A program made the translations under genes and the position numbers. Below the pieces are notes generated by a model. That model was not told the origin of the DNA. It worked only from the letters and a program-made list of their open reading frames with translations, and made no database searches. A stretch of DNA of 64,000 nt. Origin: Candidatus Planktophila vernalis (lineage in GTDB: Bacteria; Actinomycetota; Actinomycetes; Nanopelagicales; Nanopelagicaceae). The DNA lies in NCBI RefSeq assembly GCF_002288185.1, contig NZ_CP016776.1:1178001-1242000 (forward strand), given 5' to 3'. This document shows, one piece after another, positions 55,716 to 64,000 of this stretch (position 1 is the stretch's first letter; each line of letters starts with the position of its first letter).

Positions 55716-57113
55716 TTAACTCTTTTCTCCCATTGACCAACGCGGCCCTTGTGCTGTGTCCTCAATTGTAATTCCTAAAGCGAGTAGTCCATCACGGATG
55801 GCATCTGATGCAGCGAAATCCTTACGCTCACGTGCAGCTGCCCTCTCTTTCAATGCCAACTGAATAACTCCATCTAGTGCTGCGCTGACATTTCCTGATG
55901 CGCTTTGTGGGTAATTAGTATCAAAGGGATCACAGCCCAGAATCTGCAAAGCACCGCGGATTTCATTGGCATTCTTTGCAATTGCCTTTTTATCACCATC
56001 AGTAATTGCTTGGTTTCCAAGACGTAGGTTCTCAGAGATTGAAGCCAATCCTGCTGGCACAGCTAAATCATCATTCATTGCCGCGCAAAAGGCATCGGTA
56101 ATTGTTGGCTCTGGCTCTGTGCCAAGAAGTTCAACTGAGCGAGTTAAGAAGTTTTCAATACGACGAAATGCCACAGCTGATTCATCGAGGGCTGCCTCTG
56201 AGTACTCCAGCATTGAGCGATAGTGCGCACTACCTAAATACCAACGTAGTTCAATTCCACGAACACGCTGCAAGATAGTTTCAACTTGCAAAGTGTTTCC
56301 AAGAGATTTACTCATCTTTTCACCGGCTTGTGTAACCCAGGCGTTATGTAACCAACGGTTAGCAAATTTATATCCAGCTGCCTCTGATTGTGCAATCTCA
56401 TTTTCATGGTGAGGGAAAACTAAATCTAAGCCGCCGCCATGAATATCAAATGCCTCACCAAGATAGGCGTGCGCCATTGCAGAACATTCCAAGTGCCAGC
56501 CAGGACGACCTGCTCCCCATGGTGTTGGCCATGATGGATCTCCAGGCTTTGCAGCTTTCCATAGTGCGAAATCGCGTGGATCTTTCTTATATGTTTCATC
56601 AGCATCTGCAGCTGGTTGTAGATCATCAAGCTTTTGACCTGAAAGAGTTAAATAGCGCTTCAACTTGCGCACCTCTAAATACACATCACCATTACCTGGG
56701 GCATAGGCAGCGCCATTAGCAATAAGTTTTTCCATCAATTCGATCATCTGAGTGATGTGGCCAGTTGCCCGTGGTTCATAGGTAGGTGGCAAAACATTTA
56801 AGGAGGCAAAGGCTTGCGTAAAGATGCGCTCATACTTCATGGCAACTGCCCACCATGGTGATTTCTCGTGAACAGCTTTGTGCAAAATCTTGTCATCAAT
56901 ATCTGTGACGTTTCTAATGAAAGTAACGTCATAGCCAGACCAGGTAAGCCAGCGGCGCAAAATATCAAAGTTAACTGCGCTTCGAACATGGCCAATATGT
57001 GGATGTGATTGAACCGTTGCACCGCACACATACATAGAGACTTGACCCGGGATCAGTGGCTTAAAAACGCCCACTTCACGGGTTGCTGTGTCATAGAGAT
57101 TGAGTGCGGACAT
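55716..57113 (-). CDS. cysS: Cysteinyl-tRNA synthetase
   Basis: A 465-aa class I synthetase. Zinc Cys in YVCGATV, HIGH-like HIGH (IGHVRSAV), zinc ligands in HLECSAMAH and [15 protein letters not shown], and KMSKSLGN. It is the tRNA-charging enzyme rather than the MshC ligase, judged by length and by its place between ispDF and rlmB. 9 bases from ispDF. Confidence 0.94.
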   Translation of the reverse strand: MSALNLYDTATREVGVFKPLIPGQVSMYVCGATVQSHPHIGHVRSAVNFDILRRWLTWSGYDVTFIRNVTDIDDKILHKAVHEKSPWWAVAMKYERIFTQAFASLNVLPPTYEPRATGHITQMIELMEKLIANGAAYAPGNGDVYLEVRKLKRYLTLSGQKLDDLQPAADADETYKKDPRDFALWKAAKPGDPSWPTPWGAGRPGWHLECSAMAHAYLGEAFDIHGGGLDLVFPHHENEIAQSEAAGYKFANRWLHNAWVTQAGEKMSKSLGNTLQVETILQRVRGIELRWYLGSAHYRSMLEYSEAALDESAVAFRRIENFLTRSVELLGTEPEPTITDAFCAAMNDDLAVPAGLASISENLRLGNQAITDGDKKAIAKNANEIRGALQILGCDPFDTNYPQSASGNVSAALDGVIQLALKERAAARERKDFAASDAIRDGLLALGITIEDTAQGPRWSMGEKS

Positions 57114-57122
57114 TTGCTAATT

Positions 57123-58241
57123 CTACTGCTTAGAAACCAGAGCAGTTGCAATGGCTGCGATGCCTTTGCCTTCACCAGTTAAGCCCATGCCATCAGTTGT
57201 CGTTGCAGAGACTGAAACCTGCACGCCACCCAGAGCAGATGAAATCGCTGCAATTGCTTCAGCTCGGCGCTTACCGATCTTTGGACGATTACCAATGATC
57301 TGCACACTCACATTAGAAATAGCAAAGCCTTCTTTTTTCACTAGCGCTGCGCACTCTTGCATTAATCGCGTTCCAGAAGCACCTGCATACTCAGGGCGAT
57401 CAGTTCCAAAATTACTTCCTAAATCTCCTAAACCAGTTGCAGCAAAGAGGGCATCACAAATTGCATGGGCAGCAACATCGCCATCAGAGTGTCCTTCAAC
57501 GCCTTGCTCATCTGGCCAGTGCAAACCAGCCAGCCACATATCTCTTCCCTCACCAAATGCATGTGCATCAGTTCCAATACCGCTGCGAATCTCTTTGCCT
57601 AAACCTAAGTGTGAAAGGGCGGTGTTTAAATCAGCAGGAGTAGTGATTTTTGTTGCTCGCTCTTCACCTCTAATTACTTTTACTTTTCCGCCAGCTGCTT
57701 CAATGAGTGCGGCATCATCTGTTGCCTCACTTGCAGATGCGTGTGCATCACGAAGAGCTGAAGTTTTAAAACCTTGTGGAGTTTGAATGCTCACCAGCGT
57801 TGCGCGATCAGGAGTTGAAACAACAAAGCCATCGCTATCAGTTACTTTGATTGTGTCCACAACAGCCAAGGCTGGAACCACTGCCACTTCACCGTTCTGG
57901 AGTTGGGCAATAACACGGGTTGCTAAATCAGTACTAGCTAGTGCTCTGGCAGCATCGTGAACTAAAACGTAATCACCAGTTGCAACGGCCAGGCCGTTTC
58001 TGACACTGGCAGAGCGTGTGGCACCACCTGTAACAACAACAATGCCATCACCGAGTAGTTCACTGATTTGTTTTTCAAAGCCGATAGGGGTGGTGACAAT
58101 GATTTGATCAGCAACAGGGGCTAAGGATGAAACAGCATGTTCAAGCAGAGTGCGATCTGCTAATTGGATAAGAGCTTTAGGAATGCCTGCGCCAAATCTT
58201 TCACCACTGCCAGCGGCAGCGATGATGGCGCTAATAGACAT
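57123..58241 (-). CDS. ispDF: Bifunctional IspD/IspF (MEP pathway)
   Basis: A 372-aa fusion. IspD cytidyltransferase (about 1-215; [24 protein letters not shown]) makes CDP-methylerythritol. IspF (about 218-372; [12 protein letters not shown] with metal Asp/His, [38 protein letters not shown]) makes the cyclodiphosphate. Mycobacteria carry separate adjacent genes. It starts 2 bases after carD. Confidence 0.94.
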   Translation of the reverse strand: MSISAIIAAAGSGERFGAGIPKALIQLADRTLLEHAVSSLAPVADQIIVTTPIGFEKQISELLGDGIVVVTGGATRSASVRNGLAVATGDYVLVHDAARALASTDLATRVIAQLQNGEVAVVPALAVVDTIKVTDSDGFVVSTPDRATLVSIQTPQGFKTSALRDAHASASEATDDAALIEAAGGKVKVIRGEERATKITTPADLNTALSHLGLGKEIRSGIGTDAHAFGEGRDMWLAGLHWPDEQGVEGHSDGDVAAHAICDALFAATGLGDLGSNFGTDRPEYAGASGTRLMQECAALVKKEGFAISNVSVQIIGNRPKIGKRRAEAIAAISSALGGVQVSVSATTTDGMGLTGEGKGIAAIATALVSKQ

Positions 58242-58243
58242 TG

Positions 58244-58726
58244 TTAGGAAGCGAGAACCTCGTCAAGGATTACTGCAGCCTTTTCTTCATCAGTGCGCTC
58301 TGCAAGAGCTAGCTCTGAGATAAGGATCTGCTTCGCCTTGGCGAGCATGCGCTTTTCACCAGCTGATAGACCACGGTCTAAGTCGCGGCGATACAAATCG
58401 CGAACAACTTCAGCAACCTTAATAACATCACCTGAGGCGAGCTTTTCTAGGTTTGCCTTGTAACGACGTGACCAGTTAGTTGGCTCTTCTGTGTATGGCT
58501 GGCGCAACACGTTAAATACACGGTCTAGGCCAGCAGAATCAACGACATCGCGAACGCCGACAAGATCCACATTTTCTGCAGGAACTCGAACGGTTAAATC
58601 GCCTTGAGCAACTTTTAACACTAGGTAGGTCTTTTCCTCACCCTTGATCACGCGAGTTTCAATAGCTTCGATTAATGCAGCCCCGTGATGAGGATAAACA
58701 ACGGTTTCGCCGACCTTAAATGTCAT
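58244..58726 (-). CDS. carD: CarD-family transcriptional regulator
   Basis: A 160-aa RNA-polymerase-binding protein that stabilises open complexes. The N-terminal Tudor-like RID ([20 protein letters not shown]) is followed by the C-terminal helical DNA-binding domain with the key Trp in [14 protein letters not shown]. Actinobacterial carD is essential and precedes ispD, as here. A GAAGGG lies before the ATG at 58726. Confidence 0.95.
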   Translation of the reverse strand: MTFKVGETVVYPHHGAALIEAIETRVIKGEEKTYLVLKVAQGDLTVRVPAENVDLVGVRDVVDSAGLDRVFNVLRQPYTEEPTNWSRRYKANLEKLASGDVIKVAEVVRDLYRRDLDRGLSAGEKRMLAKAKQILISELALAERTDEEKAAVILDEVLAS

Positions 58727-58833
58727 GTGATGCCCTTCGCTAGAGGGTCAATTCTACCAGCAATATCGCAATGAGAAAACCTGGCTATAACCAGCGTGAA
58801 ACACTGCTTATATGATGTGAGACAATTGCGCCT

Positions 58834-59310
58834 ATGCGCCGCGTACTAATTGCATTCTTCATTGCAACATTAACCGTCTCACTCAGTGGATGTGGCGCCG
58901 GATTAAACGCTGAAACTCGAAATCTCAAGCAAGTTACTGATGGTGTTGAGGCAACAGTAAATACTGACGGTAACAATATTAAGGTAGTTAATCTCCTCGT
59001 CGTTGAAACTGCCGAAGGCGCTGGCGTATTAGTGGGAACTCTCGTTAATTCTTTAGATCAAGAAGATGCACTGCTCGGTGTGGCAATCAATGGTCAGATA
59101 GCAAGTCTTACTGGAAGCAATGTTTTAGCTAAAAACAAACCAGTTATCTTTGAAGGCCCAAGTGCCAACATTAAGGCTGTTGTGCCAGTACTTGGTGCTA
59201 AAGCTGGTCAAAGAGTGCAAGTAACAATGTTCTTTGCCCGTGCCGGTGAAGTGACAGTGCAAGCAATTATTCGTGACCAGCGAGATGACTACGCTGGCAT
59301 CACTGCTTAA
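58834..59310 (+). CDS. Predicted lipoprotein
   Basis: A 158-aa protein with signal peptide and lipobox LSGC (Cys20 lipidation site). The mature part is beta-rich with NNIKVVNLLVVE and VQVTMFFARAGEVTV. It resembles small actinobacterial lipoproteins near carD (DUF461-like/PCuAC-like fold), but no His/Met copper motif is visible. Function unknown. A TATGAT hexamer at 58811-58816 may be its -10. It ends 4 bases before the gpmA stop. Confidence 0.85.
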   Translation: MRRVLIAFFIATLTVSLSGCGAGLNAETRNLKQVTDGVEATVNTDGNNIKVVNLLVVETAEGAGVLVGTLVNSLDQEDALLGVAINGQIASLTGSNVLAKNKPVIFEGPSANIKAVVPVLGAKAGQRVQVTMFFARAGEVTVQAIIRDQRDDYAGITA

Positions 59311-59314
59311 AAAC

Positions 59315-60058
59315 TTACTTCTTTCCCTGGTTAGCAACTGCAGCAATAGCCTCTTTAGCTGCCTCAGGATCTAAATACTCTCCGCCCTTAACAGTTGGTG
59401 TTAGATCAGCATTGAGTGTGTATAGGAGTGGAATTCCAGTTGGGATATTTAATCCAGCAATATCAGCATCGCTAATTCCATCGAGGTGCTTAACCAATGC
59501 GCGCAGTGAGTTTCCATGGGCAGTCACAAGCACTCGCTTGCCGGCCTTAAGGTCCGGAACAATTGATTCATGCCAGTACGGCAACATGCGCTCAATGACA
59601 TCTTTAAGGCACTCAGTCTTAGGGGCGCTGATGTCGGCATAGCGCGCATCTTTAGCCTGTGAAAACTCATCATTGTCATCAATAGCAGGTGGTGGCACAT
59701 CAAAAGAGCGGCGCCATAGCTGGAACTGTTCTTCGCCATATTGAGCAAGAGTCTGGGCTTTATCTTTTCCTTGAAGGGCCCCGTAGTGACGCTCGTTTAA
59801 TCTCCATGAGCGCTTAACTGGAATCCAGTGACGATCACATGCATCTAAGGCTAACTGAGATGTGTGAATAGCACGGCGTAGTAATGATGTGTGAAGAAGA
59901 TCTGGAAGTAATCCTCGCTCAGCCAATAGCCCACCACCACGGCGCGCTTCATCTTCACCCTTTGCAGAAAGGCGCACATCGACCCAACCTGTAAAGAGAT
60001 TCTTGGCATTCCACTCTGATTCTCCGTGGCGCAAAAGGATTAGTTCGTAGCTGCTCAT
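59315..60058 (-). CDS. gpmA: 2,3-bisphosphoglycerate-dependent phosphoglycerate mutase
   Basis: A 247-aa glycolytic mutase. [18 protein letters not shown] contains the phosphohistidine, [11 protein letters not shown] and the second [11 protein letters not shown], and [11 protein letters not shown] the second catalytic His. It is 9 bases after the YbjN-like gene and follows mshA, the mycobacterial order. Confidence 0.96.
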   Translation of the reverse strand: MSSYELILLRHGESEWNAKNLFTGWVDVRLSAKGEDEARRGGGLLAERGLLPDLLHTSLLRRAIHTSQLALDACDRHWIPVKRSWRLNERHYGALQGKDKAQTLAQYGEEQFQLWRRSFDVPPPAIDDNDEFSQAKDARYADISAPKTECLKDVIERMLPYWHESIVPDLKAGKRVLVTAHGNSLRALVKHLDGISDADIAGLNIPTGIPLLYTLNADLTPTVKGGEYLDPEAAKEAIAAVANQGKK

Positions 60059-60067
60059 AGCCTCATC

Positions 60068-60550
60068 CTAAACCAAATGTTTGAAAGCATCTAAATTGGC
60101 CAGTGACTCCCCGCGTGAAACGCGCCAAGCCCACTCACGGCGAATTGCATTAGCAAATCCAAGTTCAATAAGTGGATTAAAGGATGAATCAGAGATTTGA
60201 AGCACTGATCCCACTAAACGATCAATCTCACGATCAGTAACAGCTGATAGCGGCAAGCGCCCCACAAGGAAAATATCTCGCACTTCATTGATAGCAAAAG
60301 CAATTCCATAGAGGGATGCATTCTTTGCCATGCACCATGCATGCACCGCCGCCTCATTGTCATCAGGCTTTCGGATAACGAAGGCGTTAATACTTAAAGA
60401 ATGATCACCAACTATGAGTGCAAGGTGAGTTTGTAATTTCTTCTCCCCTGGCAATGTAACCAGGAAAGTATGTGCATCTTTGCGCTCAAACTCTAAATCA
60501 TGAGAATCAAGGAACTCTTCAATAGTAAAACGTGGGTCGATCGCAGCCAT
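60068..60550 (-). CDS. YbjN-domain protein
   Basis: A 160-aa protein of the YbjN/type-III-chaperone-like fold (IEEFLDSHDLEFE, then a beta sheet, LSINAFVIRKP). Stop of mshA and its start are adjacent. Homologous genes sit between mshA and gpm in mycobacteria. Function not established. Confidence 0.85.
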   Translation of the reverse strand: MAAIDPRFTIEEFLDSHDLEFERKDAHTFLVTLPGEKKLQTHLALIVGDHSLSINAFVIRKPDDNEAAVHAWCMAKNASLYGIAFAINEVRDIFLVGRLPLSAVTDREIDRLVGSVLQISDSSFNPLIELGFANAIRREWAWRVSRGESLANLDAFKHLV

Positions 60551-61807
60551 TTACTCTCCTGCGATTTTGCGCGCTGCGTTATTTTCAGTAATAACAAGGT
60601 CATAAATATCTAGCGTGCCACGGGCCGTTGTGTCCCAACCAAAGTGGGATGCATGCTCAATGGCACCCATTGATAAAAGCACGCGGCGCTGTGGTTCAAG
60701 TAAAAGACGCGCAATAACTGAAGACCAGGCCTTTGCATCATGGCCATCAACTAGAACACCAGAAATACCATCGGCCACTGCGGTGCGAAGGCCGCCAACA
60801 GCTGTTGCAACTACTGGTGTGCCACAGGCCTGTGCTTCAAGTGCAACTAAACCAAAGCTTTCTGAATAACTAGGAACGCATACTAAATCTGCTGCGCGAT
60901 ACCACTGTGGCAGATCAGCACGTTGTGTGGGAGGCATGAACCTCACAACATCATCTATTCCAAGCCATGTAGTTAACTCCTGCAAACGCTCTACTTCTTC
61001 AGTATTAGCACCCGAAGCTCCGCCAATAATGTTGATAACTAACTTGGGGCGAAGATGTGGTGAGTGCTTAACAAGTTCAGATGTTGCACGGATCAAAACT
61101 TCAGGACCCTTATGTGGCTGAATGCGACCCACAAAGCTCACAACTAAAGCATCTGCATCTATTCCAACAAACTCACGGGCTCCTACTTTTCCTTCTCCTG
61201 GGGTGAATGTGTAGAGATCAACACCCGGTGTAACAACATGGACGATATCTGGACAGGCATCATAGAGTGAAACAAGGCTGGCAGCTTCAGCATCAGTGTT
61301 AGCAACCAGGGCCTGTGCTGCAGCAACCACTTGAGTCTCACCCTGCACGCGAATCATTGGCTCTGGGCTTTCACCTTCAGCTAAGTTCAAATTCTTCACT
61401 CGTGCCATTGTGTGCATGGTGTGAACAAGTGGAATACCTAGCTCTTTAGATGCAGCCATAGCTACTTTGCCAGAGATCCAGTAATGAGAATGGATAACGT
61501 CGTAGTTTTCTTCTTTAAGAATACGTAAGAACTCTTTAGATAAACCATTGATGTGGGCAGGTAGTTCTTCTTTAGTTAACGCCCCGTGACCACAGGCAAA
61601 GTGTCGAACGCGCACACCTTTAGAGATTTCAACAATCTCTGCTTGATCAGGATTAGTTCTGCGAGTGAAGATATCTACTTCCACACCCATGGCAGCCATG
61701 CGCTGGGCAGCTTCAACAACATAGATGTTCATGCCACCAGCATCACCAATACCTGGTTGATCCAGAGGTGATGTGTGCACCATCAAGGTTGCAATGCGCC
61801 CGTTCAT
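60551..61807 (-). CDS. mshA: D-inositol-3-phosphate glycosyltransferase (mycothiol biosynthesis)
   Basis: A 418-aa GT4 enzyme joining GlcNAc to inositol phosphate, the first step of mycothiol. GDAGGMNIYVVEAAQRMA marks the family; FVGRIQPHKGPEVLI, SYSESFGLVALEAQACGTPVV and EX7E follow. The order mshA-YbjN-gpmA supports the assignment. No other msh gene is in the window. Confidence 0.93.
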   Translation of the reverse strand: MNGRIATLMVHTSPLDQPGIGDAGGMNIYVVEAAQRMAAMGVEVDIFTRRTNPDQAEIVEISKGVRVRHFACGHGALTKEELPAHINGLSKEFLRILKEENYDVIHSHYWISGKVAMAASKELGIPLVHTMHTMARVKNLNLAEGESPEPMIRVQGETQVVAAAQALVANTDAEAASLVSLYDACPDIVHVVTPGVDLYTFTPGEGKVGAREFVGIDADALVVSFVGRIQPHKGPEVLIRATSELVKHSPHLRPKLVINIIGGASGANTEEVERLQELTTWLGIDDVVRFMPPTQRADLPQWYRAADLVCVPSYSESFGLVALEAQACGTPVVATAVGGLRTAVADGISGVLVDGHDAKAWSSVIARLLLEPQRRVLLSMGAIEHASHFGWDTTARGTLDIYDLVITENNAARKIAGE

Positions 61808-61826
61808 GCTTTAAGGGTACGGGCAA

Positions 61827-62741
61827 TTAGAAGGTTGCGCGAATGCTCCCCACGCTCTTGCCTCCACCGTATGTACTTTCTTCGACCTCGCCCGCTTCCA
61901 CGCCAAGAATCTTTAGCGCAGCTGCAGTAACTGCAGGCAATGCCCGCGAAGTTCCATCACTGATCTTGATGGCTAATGTGCGCCCATCTGGCATTGATGC
62001 AACATTGAAACCTTCTGCGCCATCTTTCATAAACAGACCTTCAATGTTTTGCATCATTCTCGTTGCAAGACGACCTTGACCTGAAACCATTTCTGGAAAC
62101 TCTCTACAAGCTGCCGCAACGCTTTGGTGCACAGGATCAGTTGAAATAGTTAATTGACGAACTGCTCTTGCTAAACCAAGCAGAGAAAACATAAATAGCG
62201 GAGCCCCACAACCATCAACGGTGGTGTTACTAATTCTTTCACCACTCATCATCTCTACTTCTTTAGCAATAGCTAATTGCAGTGGATGCTCTGGGCTCAA
62301 ATAAGAATCAATAGGCCAACCATTGATATGACACGTCAGAATCATTCCTGAATGCTTACCGCTGCAGTTCATGGCAAGTCGTGTGGGCTGCGCCGTTCTG
62401 CGCAGCTCTTCATCTAATGGTCTATCCATCACACATTGCAGTGAATGCTCATCTAAATCAGCCTTTGCCAATATGGCGAGCGCTCCGCTTTGGTGCATCT
62501 GTGTGCCAGCATGGGAAGCGCACACCAGAGCCAATAAACGTGGTTCTAAATCAAGGCCTGCGCGCACCATCGCTGATGCTTGAATAGATTTAAGTGAAGA
62601 GCGTGAATACATAGGCAGAGTTGGATCGCCTTTTTGAAAAGCGATTGAGCCATCAGCATTTAAAACAACAACGTGGCCTGCATGAACAGATTCCACTTTC
62701 CCGCCTCGTGTTACTTCGGCTAGGACTTCACCTAACATCAT
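61827..62741 (-). CDS. L-asparaginase II-type (rhizobial/thermolabile class)
   Basis: A 304-aa protein of the PF06089 asparaginase class. ATG 62741 overlaps the upstream TGA as ATGA, so it is preferred over 62768. Motifs: MYSRSSLKSIQA, ASHAGTQMH, NCSGKHSGMI, VDGCGAPLF, GQGRLATRMMQ and DGTSRALPA. Converts asparagine to aspartate and ammonia. Class identity is good; substrate specificity untested. Confidence 0.9.
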   Translation of the reverse strand: MMLGEVLAEVTRGGKVESVHAGHVVVLNADGSIAFQKGDPTLPMYSRSSLKSIQASAMVRAGLDLEPRLLALVCASHAGTQMHQSGALAILAKADLDEHSLQCVMDRPLDEELRRTAQPTRLAMNCSGKHSGMILTCHINGWPIDSYLSPEHPLQLAIAKEVEMMSGERISNTTVDGCGAPLFMFSLLGLARAVRQLTISTDPVHQSVAAACREFPEMVSGQGRLATRMMQNIEGLFMKDGAEGFNVASMPDGRTLAIKISDGTSRALPAVTAAALKILGVEAGEVEESTYGGGKSVGSIRATF

Positions 62742-63238
62742 TCGGCTGAACGTGGCAGAGATGACCACACATGTGCTTGGAGCTCTTGTCCCTCAGCTGC
62801 CATGTCATAGGCATAAAAGAGTTCACCAGCAACAAGACCATAGAGGCGAACACCTGCTGTAACAATCTTGGCAGAAGGCGCGGAATAGCCCTGATCCATT
62901 ACTAATTGAATCTTGGGACCATCAAAGGTTCCAACCCAACCTTCAGTAATTCCAGTTGAATGTGAAATCAATACCTCTAAAACATTATTAGGTTGCACGC
63001 GCCAAAAACCTACTTCAGATGCACCCGGGCGAACTATCTCTCCATCAGCATCTAATATCCATGAGCGAGAGAAGTAATTGAGAAAATTACGTCCATCATG
63101 ATTAAAGACAACTTCATGGGCAAACTCAAAGCCTTCGATATTTGGATACTCACCACGGCCCTTGCCGCGCCATGTGCCAACTAGCCAGGCAAGTGGATTT
63201 AAATCTGGATGCAATCCTTCAGGGATTGTGAAAACCAT
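62738..63238 (-). CDS. Nitrobindin-like haem-binding beta-barrel protein
   Basis: A 166-aa ten-stranded barrel of the THAP4/nitrobindin (FABP-like, DUF1794) family. The GxWxGxG motif is at residues 21-27 (GTWRGKG) and a likely axial His156 is near the C-terminus. Members bind haem and NO or isomerise peroxynitrite. Start follows directly after the stop of a 42-aa ORF, and its stop overlaps the asparaginase start. Confidence 0.9.
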   Translation of the reverse strand: MVFTIPEGLHPDLNPLAWLVGTWRGKGRGEYPNIEGFEFAHEVVFNHDGRNFLNYFSRSWILDADGEIVRPGASEVGFWRVQPNNVLEVLISHSTGITEGWVGTFDGPKIQLVMDQGYSAPSAKIVTAGVRLYGLVAGELFYAYDMAAEGQELQAHVWSSLPRSAE

Positions 63239-63367
63239 TTATGGACGTCCTCTAAATTTGGGCGAGCGTCTGGCCTGTGATTGACGTCCGCGAAATGCGT
63301 AAAAGATGAGCGCGATACCAAAAGCGATGGCCACTAAGCCAAGGATTACTGAGGTAAGAAGCTCCAC
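63239..63367 (-). CDS. Candidate 42-aa single-TM protein
   Basis: A GTG-initiated frame with one TM (about residues 5-23, hydrophobic, then FYAFRGRQSQARR) and a basic, Arg/Gly/Pro-rich tail. Its TAA is immediately followed by the nitrobindin-like ATG. It fits exactly between ygfZ and that gene on the same strand, so it is probably a real member of the operon. No family recognised. Confidence 0.55.
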   Translation of the reverse strand: MELLTSVILGLVAIAFGIALIFYAFRGRQSQARRSPKFRGRP

Positions 63368-63384
63368 GCGCTAAAGCGTAGCGG

Positions 63385-64000
63385 TTAAACAATAGGTTGC
63401 TGCGCTGCTGCAATTCCATCAACGCTTAGCGTGGCATCCAACGGTGTATTTCGCTTCACGATAGCAAGGGCAATAGTGCCCAGTTCATGGTGTCTTGCCA
63501 CAGTGCCAATAAAACCAACTACAACGCCATCATTTTCAATCTTTGTCCCGGTTGCTGGAAATCCCACATCACTGCCATCGAGGTGGAGCATGGTTAATCT
63601 GCGAGGCGGATTACCTAAGTTAAATACCTTGGCCACAGTTTCTTGTCCCCGGTAGCAACCCTTATTCATATGCACAGCGCCATTTAAGACACCGATCTCA
63701 TTAGGAATTGTTTTGTGATCAGTTTCAAAACCAATACGTGGACGTCCTGCAGCAACGCGCTCGGCATCAAGTGCCCATGTGCCCACTTGTGTAGCCACAG
63801 CGTTAAAAGCCTGTGCCATCTGCGCAACTTCTGCTCTTGGCACTAATGCAAAAGGTCCACCAATATCTGTTGTTGCACCTGGTGCGCGAAGAACAGCAAA
63901 CTCACTTGTTGCATCCCGCACATCTACCTTGAGCATGAATCTCATTTTGCTCAGGTATGCAACCAAAGCCTCTGCATAGCTGGCATCCAGTACAAGAAAA
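63385..64000 (-). CDS. ygfZ: YgfZ/GcvT-like folate-binding protein (5' partial)
   Basis: The frame is open to the window edge, so the N-terminus is beyond base 64000. The C-terminal 205 residues contain the signature KGCYRGQETVAKV with the conserved cysteine, plus GFETDHKTIPNEIG. YgfZ uses folate and assists Fe-S cluster protein assembly. It leads the group with the small membrane protein and nitrobindin-like gene. Confidence 0.93.
   Translation of the reverse strand, partial: FLVLDASYAEALVAYLSKMRFMLKVDVRDATSEFAVLRAPGATTDIGGPFALVPRAEVAQMAQAFNAVATQVGTWALDAERVAAGRPRIGFETDHKTIPNEIGVLNGAVHMNKGCYRGQETVAKVFNLGNPPRRLTMLHLDGSDVGFPATGTKIENDGVVVGFIGTVARHHELGTIALAIVKRNTPLDATLSVDGIAAAQQPIV

Noticed and set aside
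57151-57786. Long open frame of over 200 codons antisense to ispDF
   Set aside because: It mirrors the codon structure of a well-supported enzyme gene, has no recognisable domain, and contains low-complexity Ala/Pro/Ser composition typical of shadow frames.

Overview
The window is a compact chromosomal segment of a low-to-moderate GC actinobacterium. I see mid-40s percent GC by eye (not computed), coding density near saturation, gene overlaps of a few bases, and no intergenic stretch over 300 bases. Gene content and order are actinobacterial: CarD, MshA, MutT1 (NUDIX plus histidine phosphatase), a 127-aa cold-shock protein beside DUF2530- and DUF3027-type proteins, a DUF3263-type protein, a lone CIRCE-controlled groEL, and an actinobacterial-type PRPP synthase. 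Streamlining plus low GC suggests a freshwater planktonic actinobacterium of the acI type (Nanopelagicales, e.g. Candidatus Planktophila or Nanopelagicus). That placement is inference from style and content, not from a marker-gene comparison.

Layout. 1-13.4 kb: a partial cytochrome b5-domain membrane protein, then a leftward housekeeping block (rsmI, metG, tatD, rsmA, ispE, tRNA-Gln, glmU, prs, rplY, pth), a rightward protein O-mannosyltransferase, and a leftward trio of MoeA/gephyrin-like protein, RimJ-like acetyltransferase and membrane protein. The order resembles Mycobacterium tuberculosis Rv0992c-Rv1018c, but rpfB is missing between tatD and rsmA. 13.4-20.2 kb: 5-formyl-THF cyclo-ligase, acyl-CoA dehydrogenase, a CopD-CtaG fusion with a CopC-like protein, FmdB zinc ribbon, an MMPL transporter and tRNA-Arg. 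20.3-27.5 kb: a three-gene oxidoreductase operon, a secreted protein with a strong terminator, a GGDEF protein and a photolyase.

27.5-33.3 kb: a leftward maltodextrin-type operon (binding protein, two permeases, secreted GH13 amylase) with no ATPase gene. 33.4-41.4 kb: citrate synthase, pdxH, two MFS transporters, cold-shock/DUF cluster and groEL with CIRCE. 41.4-50.8 kb: PLP decarboxylase, NAD(P)-binding/DUF2867 protein, type II NADH dehydrogenase, hydrolase, carbonic anhydrase, tRNA-Thr, Ppx/GppA, mutT1 and ppk1. 50.9-64 kb: a GH2 beta-galactosidase, SGNH hydrolase, the carD-ispDF-cysS-rlmB block, a lipoprotein, the mshA-ybjN-gpmA block, asparaginase, nitrobindin-like protein, a small membrane protein and a partial YgfZ.

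No insertion sequence, prophage, CRISPR array or defence system was seen. The most interesting locus is the degenerate MoeA/gephyrin-like gene. It lacks one whole domain and its catalytic motifs but keeps the neighbours that in Corynebacterium form a cell-division scaffold (Glp/GlpR). Other points worth checking are a CopC-like protein without its copper-binding histidines, the GMC/saccharopine-dehydrogenase-like/SDR operon, and three very small ORFs that fit exactly between larger genes.
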